From the NCBI GenBank assembly GCA_022605955.1, contig JAKCOZ010000008.1, positions 38,666,547-38,730,546 of the forward strand: a stretch of 64,000 nt of DNA, written 5' to 3'. The number at the start of each line of letters is the position of its first letter. The stretch's first letter is position 1. The stretch is from Rallus limicola. Taxonomy: Eukaryota > Chordata > Aves > Gruiformes > Rallidae. This document shows positions 46,595-56,215 of the stretch, in pieces. Position numbers and translations under genes: made by a program. The notes under the pieces were generated by a model. That model searched no databases. It was not told the DNA's origin and worked only from the letters and a program-made list of their open reading frames with translations.

Positions 46595-46604
46595 TTTATT
46601 TATA
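46595..46604 (-). promoter_or_regulatory. TATA box on the minus strand (TATAAATAAA)
   Basis: The reverse complement of 46595-46604 reads TATAAATAAA in an otherwise GC-rich context, with a CCAAT box at 46578-46582 close by. It predicts a minus-strand start near 46570. Confidence 0.5.
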
Positions 46605-46724
46605 GCCACGGCTCCTTCTCTTCTGTCCGTCCATCCCACCCCCCCTCCCCATCCCGACGAGGGGAAGGGAACCAATCAGGCCACGCCCCAGCTCCCCAGG
46701 CCACGCCCCGTGGCTCGCGGCCCA

Positions 46725-46738
46725 TCGCCTAGGCGACC
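46725..46738. promoter_or_regulatory. RFX-like palindrome TCGCCTAGGCGACC
   Basis: The 12-bp core TCGCCTAGGCGA is a perfect palindrome resembling an X-box. It lies between the minus-strand TATA promoter and the plus-strand ATG at 46772. Confidence 0.3.
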
Positions 46739-46771
46739 GCGCGGACCGGGGGGCTCCGGCCGGCGGCAGCC

Positions 46772-47002
46772 ATGTCGGCGCTGGGCCCGCGGCCCCTCGG
46801 GGAACGGCGGCGGGGCCTCGACCCGCACCGGGGCAGCCGGTCTCAGGGGCGGCTTGGAACCCCGGAGCCGCCTTTGGGTCGCCCAGGGCCAGCTGAGCCT
46901 GGGCAGGCCGGATCCCCCTCCACTTCAGGGCCTCACCTCGCCCCCTCACGCCGGGACGCGAGCAGGCGGCCGGCTGCACCGGGCGGGAAGCCGGGGCTGT
47001 GA
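46772..47002 (+). other. Unconfirmed divergent open frame (76 codons)
   Basis: An ATG with G at -3 opens a 76-residue frame beginning MSALGPRPLGERRRG. It is rich in Gly, Pro, Arg and Ser, with no domain I recognise. It lies head to head with the distal minus-strand promoter, so a divergent noncoding transcript is plausible. No convincing splice donor follows on the plus strand. GC-rich DNA gives such frames by chance, so I do not call it a protein gene. Confidence 0.2.
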
Positions 47003-47250
47003 CCGAGCGGCCGCTTCTCCTCCGTCCCCTCCCGCCCGGTGGGAGCCCAGACTCGCCGTGCCCGAGGAGCCCTCCGGGCAGCCGCTCCTGGGAAGCCAGG
47101 GCCCCGCGGCCGGCCTGCGGTTTGCTCTGTGGCCCCAGCTTGGCTCCTCCTGAGCAGCGGCGGCCAAACAGAAAGCTCTAGATTGGCCCGGCGGTGGGAA
47201 ACAGGAGGGGGAGGACAGAGCTCGGAAAGAAAGGCCGGCGGCTCTGCATC

Positions 47251-50200
47251 CCTTTGAAGTTCCACCACTAACAGTAGGAGTTAGGTGTCCCTTCCTCACC
47301 TTGCCTCGGCTGCTTGACGTAGTTGAAGCCTGGCATGTGTGAAGCCATGGGTTGGGGGTTGTTTTTTTTTTGATTCTCTCTACACTGACAGAGACAGGTT
47401 AACTAGAAATGCTGCAGGAAACACACACCGTAGCACATACAGGTTATTTTAATACACAGAACCTTTTCCGTCGGGTTTTTGCATCCAGGATCCTGCTCCT
47501 GAAGTGTGCTTGGCTTTTATCCGTCAAGGGTTGCCTATAAAAAATGGCTGCTGAGTAACACTGCTGCTTTTAATAGGAAACCGCTGAGTCAAGAGAGAAA
47601 AAAGGACAAGGGGAGAGCAGGGTTCAAAATCTTTACAAATCTTTGCCTCATTACCAAGAATAATAATAAAAAAAAAAAAAGAATTGCTCTGTACACTTAC
47701 CTCTACCCGTGTTTTCCTAGCAACCATTCAAGGTTTAATTGATTTTTCCATTTTTCTGAAGAATTACCCTATTGAACTGTCAAGTCTTCTCTAGCTGCGG
47801 TTTTTCGGATTGGCCAGGCTCGTGAATGGCACAGCTCTCCTTCTGTTTGCATTTTGTTGCCTTACCTTTGCCTAGCATAATGCCTGAAACCAAGAAGCCA
47901 CGCAGCAGGTCACGGGAAGCAGAATCTTTCAGCGTCTGTAGTGGCCGTTGTGAGAAGGCTCAGCCAGGTTGCGGTGTGCTCTGGTGGGAACGGCGTGCTG
48001 TGAGGAGCTGATAGCCATCTTGGGTTTCACCAAGAGATCGCCCCATGGACAAGGAAAGAAGCCACAGCATCGAATACCGCCTCTCCCTTTTTGTTCAGTT
48101 GTTTTTGTGATGGCTGCTAACGTGGTACCTTTTTCTTTTTTGGAAGGTAAACCGCTGTGGCGTTCCTAGGAAGACAACCCCTTGTCTGTTCAGCTCTGTT
48201 CTGGCCGAGGTGAAGACTCAAACCTCTCCTCTCCCATCCAAGAGGGTTCTTGTACTTCACATAGGTGGAGCCCTTGTCTTGCACTGAGTTAAAGGAGTTG
48301 ATGGCACCAGCCAGGGCACAGTGGTCCTCTCCCACACCTCCCATAGCAGTAAAGGTCCTCAATGCCATACTCGTAGCCCATTAAATACACAGAGACTTCC
48401 CACTTAGCTTTCAAGGAGCTTCTTAATGTGAAACATAACAATCCTAATTCACAGGCAGCCATCCCAGCACACTTCTGGTGGTTTTGATTAATTGGCTCTT
48501 GCTAAATTGTTTTCAAACTTCCAGATTTTCCTTAAAGAAAAATGAACTCCTGTAGTTCGGCCATCTGGATTTACATAAATTCTGGAACCTGATGGGAATT
48601 GCTAACAACTTTGTCCCTCCCTCAGAATTTACACATGCACGGTAGTACATAAACACCTGGCTTTTTTTCGGTTGGTTGGTCGGTTTGTTTTGTGGTGGGG
48701 CTTTTTTGGCCATGTTCAGCAAGTACATTTCCATCTGAGAGTGCCACCCACCTAAAAAGCCCTGCCATGCTGATCTGACCCTTCGAGTTGCTTATTTTCC
48801 CATGCTGTGATCAACATGCTCGGGTCTTGGCAGAGGTCAGAATTATTCTGACAGTTCCATCAGCAGTAGAATCCCATTAACTTAAGCTTTCCAGTCTTAG
48901 CTTTATTTTTAAGACATTAATTCATTACTGTCGATTTACAGCAAACAGTACACTTTGAGTCTTCTGTGCTTGAGCGTACAGGCAGCACAGCCTGCCTTGC
49001 AGAAGCCCTGAAGTTTTAGCACGTCCTTCCTGTGATACGCACCTCAGATCACGGCTGGCATGAAGAGCACCACTTCTGCATGCAGCCCAAGCCCTTTTTC
49101 GTTTCACTTTTAGCATCTGTTGGCTTGTGAGCTCGTTCATTTGTTGTCCTTTGGTGGGTGAGGTTTTAGGTTCCCCTTGTGCGGTTGTTCCGCTGTCTGT
49201 ATTCGAGGCCGGTGCCTGTGCTCGTGCGTGTGTATGTGTGTACTGATAAGCGTCTGAATTACTCCAAAGTGTCCAGAGATGTATGGATGTCAGTGCTTTA
49301 GGACTAGAAGGTTACTAATGCTGGCTGCATACCTGACAAGGCAACAGATCCACAGTGGATCTAACAACAGATGGCCAGCGTAGGACCCGGCTGTGGGCAG
49401 CCAAGCCGGCTAGCTGCCCTCTCCTCTGGCTCCGTGTTTCTGTTGCGGTAAGGAGATGGTTCGATCATCACCATGGGTTACAAAATACTTCAGTGGCCAT
49501 TGCAGCTTCTAAACTTTGCGGGCACCTGAGGGTGTCCCCTGGCCATGTGTCCCCTTAGTCTCCACGCTAAAGCTTGGGTGTTGTGCTGCAGATCCATTCT
49601 CCTGGCTACAAACTGCAGATGCTGCTCACCTGGCTGCATCAGTCGCTGTCAGGGGTGCTGGAGCTGTTTTACAAAAAGGAAACTAGAGTAGGAAATTTGT
49701 GCCCTGGAAGTTGCCATGGAGTGTAAGTTTTATCTTCACCGTGTGATTGATGCAGCACTAGTGGTTGTGGGTGTGAATACATGTATCTATTAATATCCAG
49801 TCTAGGCTAACCTGTGCATAATGACAGAAAATTAAACCTTGTCATTGTTCATGTAAATCTGAGCCCAGAGGTTAACAAGAAAAAAAAAAGTATTCTTCCC
49901 TATATGCTAAATCCAACTGTATATAGCGTGGTCTGGCTTTACTGTAACTGCAGCTGAAAAGTTTACTCGGGAGCCATTTGAAGTAAAAAAATTAAAAATA
50001 AAAAAAAAATTGGCAAAGCTAATTCATAAAGACTTCAATAAAATGCAATTACAGAACTTCCCGCCTACCTCCACCTCATCTTTAGCTGAACCTGACTTCT
50101 TGTTTGTCAGAAACGCTTCCATTTTTCATGTTCTTTAAGCAGGAAACAGCCATCACAACACTCCAGCTAATTTCCCTCTCTAATCACATGGATCTGGTGA

Positions 50201-51722
50201 AAGTAAAACAGGGTGCCGCAGCTTTCCACTCCAATCCTGCCTCTCCCACCGCCTCCTTGGTGAAAAAAAGCCTCAAAAAAACCAGGAAGAGGATCAAGTT
50301 AGGAAGAAAGCCAGCAAGAACATCCTCTAGAGCCTGGTCGCTGCGGCCCTCTGCCAAGAGCCAGTGCAGCTTGCTGCTTTAGAGAGGGTCAAGCCCTGAC
50401 ACAAGTTTCTACCTGGTGATTCCTTTCTCTTCTTCCTGCCATCGGTTAGTTGCCATTGTTGCTCTCGCTCGGTATTTCTCTCTTGCCAGCCATCCTTCTT
50501 TGCTTTATCTCCCACTCCCATCTGTTCTGCATCCTTCCTACAGCATACTTATTTACTCCTTTCTGCCATCAAAAAATACCCACCAAGCCAACCAGGCTTA
50601 AGGCACAGCTGCAAACAGAAGAGAGAATGGTAAATGTACATCACCCCACTCCTGTATTCCCCTCTGACATACCTTTTTTGGGTTGTTTGGGTTTTTTTGC
50701 CATGGGGTGAGAGGTTTTTTTTTTCCCTTGGTGAATTTTGCTTTGGCTGGGACACCTCCTCATGTCTTTGTATAGTCCTTCTCTTCTTTGCCATGCTACA
50801 AAATTTGTCTTCCACAGAAGAGTGGTCCTGTCTGGCTTGGCATTGAGCTGCAAAGGAGAACAAGGTGGTTCTCCTCCACTTAAAGGCAGCGCCTGTTGAG
50901 ACTGAAGAATCCTGTATTTGGCTGCAGAAGTTATTTTTCCAGCTTGTCTGCAGAACCAACACTTCGTCAAATCTTCATCACTCAAGGACTGAAAAGCTTA
51001 AATTCTGAAGCATGAGGAGCCAGTCTCTAAGAAACAAGCTACTGCCATTGTCTTGGACAAACTCAAGTCCCTGTCCCCCATTTTAGGGGACAAAAAAAAA
51101 GTGGCCAAAGTTCAAAGTCAAGGTCACAGCATAAAATTCTCTCCCCCCCCCCACCTTGATATTTGCAATACACTTTTAAAAGAAGTTTCCATGCTAAAAC
51201 TAGTTTTGACAAATTTTTTACTGGAATTTATAAACTCCATATTTATTTAGAAATACCAGCTCTGCCCTCAGCTGCATCATGTAGAGAAGAAACTTTCTGC
51301 AGCCAGTAAAAAGCCCTGTCCCAAAGTTCTTACAATGTCATCGTCCCTCTTGATTACATGAAGAGTTAAAAGTTCAAAAGAAATCTCTTTTCCATGTCTT
51401 CTCAGTTCTGTTCAATTTTAGCAGCACACTAAGGCTTAAAATTTAGAAATAAACAAGAAATAAGTCTTAAAATTAATATGGGATCCTATGAAGTTGAGGC
51501 TGTAATAATTGTTGGGTACATTTGTTTTACCAGTGATTGTTTTCGGATTGGATTTTCTTTGTTTTGTTTTGTTTTTAAAGGAAAATACTATCTAATTCCT
51601 TGAATTTCCACCTGTGGCAGTCGCTGGGAGAAACGCATGTGTCTCCATAAAGGGAAACTTAGAAGAAATACCAATTCATTTTTCTATTCTGTCACTTATC
51701 AACCAGAAGGGAAGAAAAAGAA
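47251..51722. other. Upstream intergenic DNA, no gene seen
   Basis: Composition falls back to AT-rich. There are short A and T tracts, (AAT)n near 47660-47672 and a weak GT-rich stretch near 49222-49241. A good minus-strand donor sequence (GTAGAG|GTAAGTG, GT at 47700-47699) has no identifiable exon. No CR1 or LTR was found. Confidence 0.55.
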
Positions 51723-52391
51723 CCACAGAATCACAGGGGTTGGAAGGGACCTCAAGAGATCACCGGGTCCAACCCCCTGCCAAAGCAGCTCCCCAGCTCA
51801 TATTGCACAGGTCGGTGTCCAGACAGGTCTTGAATCTCTCCAGAGAAGGAGACTCCACACCCCCCTGGGCAGCCTGGCCCAGGGCTCCCTCACCCTCACT
51901 GGGGAAAAGTTCTTCCCCAGGTTGCTGGGGAGCTTCCTCTGCTCCAACTTGCAGCCATTGCCCCTTGTCCTGTCCCCACAGACACTGAAAAGGGGCTGCC
52001 CATGGCCCCCTGCATCCCATCCTTCAGATATTGATAAACATTAATCAGGTCCCCCCTGAGTCTTCTTCTCTCCAGGCTGAACAGTCCCAGCTCACTCAGC
52101 CTTTCCTCACAGGGGAGATGCTCCAGGCCCTTCAGCATCTCCACAGCCTCCTCTGGACTCTCTCCAGGAGATCCCTGTCTGTTTGATCCCAGGGAGCCCA
52201 GCACTGGACACAACACTGCAGGTGGGGCCTGAGCAGGGCAGAGCAGAGGGGGAGGATCCCCTCCTGTGACCTGCTGCCCACACGCCTCCTGATGCCCCCA
52301 GGATCCCATTGTCTCTCTCAGCCCCCAGGACACACTGCTGGCTCATGGCCACTCTGTCACCCACCAGGACCCCCAGGTCCTTCTCTGCAGA
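51723..52391 (-). mobile_element. CR1 fragment, group D, longest copy of the group
   Basis: It reads in reverse from CCACAGAATCACAGGGGTTGG to CCCAGGTCCTTCTCTGCAG. The minus-strand frame 51896-52333 is open for 145 codons over the ORF2 C-terminus, with [17 protein letters not shown]. It extends further 5' than the other group D copies. Confidence 0.94.
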
Positions 52392-53811
52392 AGAAAAGAA
52401 GATGATGTCCTGCATGACACAGGGTGAAAAGCAATTAAGAGCTAAATAAGAGTGTGGAAAAAAAAAAAAAAAAAAAGAAAGTAAAATTACATAAAAGCAA
52501 CAAGTCCCTTTCTCAATAAAAAAAATGCATGCTGTCTGGCCCCTGGGTGTTGGTTTTAAGTGAAGATATTGACTTCCAGCTGAATGACGAGTAGAATATT
52601 CTTCTACTGAAATATTGATAGTAGATTACACTAAACCGCAAACTATCTCCATAAAGCCCATCATTTCTAATCCTAATGGTGTTGTCTTTTCCTGGGATGA
52701 CTACTACATTCATGATATGATGGCTTTATTCTATCTGGGGGAAAAACTTTTTACCGTACAGCTAAATTAACTTGTCAAAAGACTTCAAACTTGGGAAGCT
52801 TTTACAGCTCAATTCAGAGCTATTATTCAAGATTGAATGAGAAGGCTGTGGACTGTAAAAGCTGGCAGAAAAAAAAAAAAAAGAAGGAAAAAAAAAAAAA
52901 AAAAAGAATTTCACAAGCATTCACAAGTTGAATGGAATACTTACTTTTTTTGTCCAGGTTGTGTTTCATTGAGCTGTCATGGAAGAGCTGTATTTCCCTG
53001 TAACCTGCTCACTCTGCAGCGAAAGGCAGGCGGCTTCTTCTGCAGCATCTCTTGAAGCCAGGACCCGGTACGTGCCCTTTCACAGGCACTTGGTTATATT
53101 TAGTTTATGCCAACCTCAATAAGTGTCAACTAGCTCTCCAGAAACGCGGGGAGCACAAAAGAGAATGGATAGCCACTAAATTGAGACAGAGCAAGAACAC
53201 AATTAAACTTATTTTTATCCTTTTCTTTTAAAATAAGATCATAGCCTACCTTACAGTCGGTTACAGCTTTCTCATGCAAATAATAAAAGCCTGGCTTCAG
53301 GAGGAGCAACTCTCAGATTTTGCAGACAAGTAGCAGCTGGCTGAGCTTGCACTTGGAGCCTTTCCTTTTGAAGATCCAATCTACTTTGGGACAAAGCTCG
53401 GATAAAAAACCGAGCCAGTGATGACAGCCCCAGAAAGGGAACCCATTTGCTGGTAGACCCATGGCTCTGGGAGAGCATGCAAAGGGATTCACAGGCAAAG
53501 GATGTGGCAGAACGGGATCCGTAACGGCCAGCGTGGCAAGCAGCCTGAATTCCCACGTAGCTGGTCTGTGGGGAATGCCAAGCACAAGGACAAGCCAAGC
53601 CTGCAGGGAGGTTCTGCCAGTCACTTGGGACCTGCAGGCCTCTTGTTCAAAAATGAATTAGAGGCACCTCACATCTTTCAGAGGTGCCTAGGGCTTGCAG
53701 CATTTTTAAGTGTTCAGAGCACGCACTCACAAAATAGGGGATCGAGGTTCACTGTCTCCTGCCTGGCAGGTTCCTCCTCCTTAAAGGGCTGTGGTTGCAA
53801 CAGCATAAGAC
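52392..53811. other. Unique DNA between two CR1 copies
   Basis: Only the A tracts stand out. No open frame with recognisable domains was found. Confidence 0.55.
52456..52480. repeat. A tract
   Basis: About 20 consecutive A residues are followed by GAAAG. A second A-rich stretch with G interruptions lies at about 52869-52906. Confidence 0.9.
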
Positions 53812-54211
53812 TCACAGAACTGTAGGGGTTGGCAGGCACCCCTGGGGATCATCCAGTCCAACCCTCTGCCAGAGTAGGATCACCTAGAGCACTTTGCACA
53901 GGACAGCGTCCAGACAGGACTTCCAGAGAAGGAGCCTCCCCAACTTCTTTGGGCAGCTTGTCCCAAGGCTTGGACCCCCTCACAGTAAAGAAGATTTTTC
54001 TCATATGGAGATGGACCTTCCTGTGTTCCAGCTTGTGCCCATTGCCTCTCATCCTGCAGCTAGGCACCACTGAGAAGAGTCTGTGCCCTTCCTCTAGACA
54101 TCCACCCTTCAGGTATTTATGAGTGCGATTAGATCCCCACTCAGTCTTCTCTAGACTAAACAGACCCAGCTCTCTCAGTCTTTCCTCAGGTTCTGAGGTT
54201 CAGGTCCTCCA
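53812..54211 (-). mobile_element. Older CR1 fragment
   Basis: The reverse 3' end (TCACAGAACTGTAGGGGTTGG, later GGGATCATCCAGTCCAACCC) belongs to the group with the AGGATCACCTAGAGCAC spacer, the only copy of that group here. It is more diverged than group D copies: the plus strand has several small gaps in the TTCTCTAGACTAAACAGACC area. It stops near GGTTCAGGTCCTCC. Confidence 0.9.
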
Positions 54212-55037
54212 GTCATCCAGATGACATCCCTCCTGCTGCAAAGGCAGAGTGCCGAGCAGAAAGGACGCAACGGGGCGAGGCAGCAGGAAGATGATGGGTT
54301 CATCCTCTGAGTTTTGGCTAGTGCTGACAGGACCAGCAACATAGCATGAAGGTGTTTTGGGGCTTTGCAGCCCACAGGCTAAGCTCCAGGAGCACTTAAT
54401 GGCTGCTTTCATAAGAAGGGGGCAGCTTGCTGTAGCTCAGAGAAGAACAGCTTTCACCTGAGGTTAATAAAGGCAAGCTAACTGTCTTTTGCTGGATTTG
54501 GCCTTTTTCTTGTAAGCACCTTTGTCCTACATCTGCGAAACACGAATATTATTGTTTTCCTTCCTAACAGTGAGATGAGGATAAATCCCTGGGATTTCTC
54601 ACCCATTACTGGGAGACCAGCAGGTACAAGTAAGGCAGTAAGAGCATCAACAACACCCCCAAACCATCACCAGGCAATTTTGTGACTGCCTGGAAGAAAA
54701 CTTAAGGCTGTGGCAAACTCTTAAAGCTGCTGACAGCTTCCGCCTTCCTGTGGCTCCGCTGCGTTAAAAGCAAACAGCAATTCAAATACCTGTCACCGCT
54801 CTACAGGGTGAGTAAACATGGACTCTCTGCTGCCTCCTGTACTGCTCCGTGTTGACATTGTCCTTCCAACCAGCTCGTTGGAGATGGCCAACTGACAACA
54901 ATGCTGATGAGCACGCTCCAAAGCCCCGTTCGGGGGGGAGTATTTTACAGGAGTATATTTTAGGCAGACAGAAGCCAAGATCAATCCTGATACAAAATAC
55001 ACTGGCAGTGCCAGGGGGCAGGAGCTTGGTGCTATCT
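54212..55037. other. Unique DNA before the LTR
   Basis: Nothing is recognised. A G run of seven lies at about 54931-54937. Confidence 0.5.
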
Positions 55038-56215
55038 TGTGGTGGTTGAGCCCTGGCTAAAGGCCAGATGCCCACCAAAATCAGTCTATTCCTCCCCTCC
55101 TTAGTTGGACAGGGGAGAAGTAACATAATTGGGTGGCTCAAGAGTCAAACTCGTTAATGCCACGGGCAAACCAGGCTCACAGAGTGCAGGAGAGAGAGTG
55201 ATCTGATTTATGACCCTGTGCTGAAGAGAAACAGTGACAAACCAGTCAGGAGTGCCACCAACAAGCTGAAAACAAATGCAGCCAGGCAAACCCTTTCCCC
55301 CCCACTCCCTCCTCAGCAGCTGGAGTTAGAAGTTTGTTCCCTTCTTCCCTCCCGGTCGCAGCCCAGGAGGGGCAGGGCCTGGGGCAATGGGGGTCTGGGG
55401 AACCCCTTCCCCCCACCCCTCCATTCTAAAGCAGACTGCCCTTCAGCCAGGAGTTTGCTCCCTTCTTCCCCTCTCCTGCTCGCAGCACAGGGGGGCAGGG
55501 ACTGGGAGACGGGGCTTCGGTCAGTCCCTGGCCAGTTGGTTCCCTTCTGGGCCGGGCTGGGGGCATCCATTCCACACCCCCTGCCCCTGCTGCACCCCAG
55601 GATCTCACCCAGGAGAGCCAGTCCTCCAGGAACTTTCTCCAAGGCAAAGCTCTTCCCATGGGGCTTCCCCTCTGCTCTGGCAGCAGCAATCAGTGCCAGT
55701 GTCTCTCAGGCCCAGTCCTGCACGGGGCTACAGGCCTCCCCCAGCAAACCTGTCTGGCTCCTCTCTGGAGGTCGCTGGTGCTGGCAGGGGCTCATCCCAA
55801 CATCGGTCCCGGCATCTTCTCTCTGTCTCCCCCTCTCCACCCGGCGTGGAGCCTCTCCCCCGGGCAGGTGGGGGCTCTGCCTCCTCCATGGCTCCTCTGC
55901 ACCGGCTGCTCCCCGGGCTGCAGGGGCATCTCTCTCTGGGGCACCTGGGCGCCTCCTCCCCCAGCCTCGCCGGCCTTTGGTGTCTGCCAACTGCCCCCAT
56001 TTCTCTGCAAATCCCCATCCCAAGGCCCTGCCCGGGCCAACACTGTGGCCTTCCTGGCACTGCCTGTTCTGGGGGAGTCTTGCTCTCCTCTCTGTGACTC
56101 TCAGAGGCGCTCTCAGCAGCCTGCCAGAAGATTCCAGCAGCCATGTTCTGCAGCCCCTGGCCCCTCTCTCTCCCTCTCTCAGTAGCCAACTATGCACAAC
56201 TGTGACATACATCAT
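55038..56215 (-). mobile_element. Probable solo LTR of an avian endogenous retrovirus
   Basis: The plus strand starts TGTGGTGGTTGAGCCCTGGC, then AGGCCAGATGCCCACCAAAA and a CTCCCCTCCT block. These match my memory of a common GC-rich bird LTR family. In that family the transcribed strand is the reverse, so the element is placed on the minus strand. The rest is GC-rich sequence with internal near-repeats, including GGTCAGTCCCTGG near 55518-55530. No gag, pol or env sequence was seen next to it, so it is probably a solo LTR. The 56215 end is uncertain and I could not find a target-site duplication. The 348-residue open frame crossing it (55218-56264) is not a gene. Confidence 0.55.
55322..55520. 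repeat. Imperfect internal duplication within the LTR
   Basis: Two segments about 127 bp apart (from 55322 and from 55449) share GTTTG(C/T)TCCCTTCTTCCC, then a GCAGC-CAGG block and a GGCAGGG(A/C)CTGGG block. They look like diverged tandem units of the LTR. Confidence 0.6.

Larger units (their letters stand above)
44540..47250. promoter_or_regulatory. HDAC4: CpG island, HDAC4 promoter region
   Basis: Base composition changes sharply to very high G+C with frequent CG dinucleotides, unlike the flanks. Inside are GC boxes (GGGGCGGGG at 45899-45907 and 45919-45927), three CCAAT boxes (46099-46103, 46578-46582, 46672-46676), a minus-strand TATA box, an E-box, a YY1 site and two minus-strand splice donors. 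This is the typical arrangement of a housekeeping or broadly expressed vertebrate promoter. It is assigned to HDAC4 because it is the only island upstream of the first coding exon and points the right way. Long proline- and arginine-rich open frames here are products of GC bias. Confidence 0.85.
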
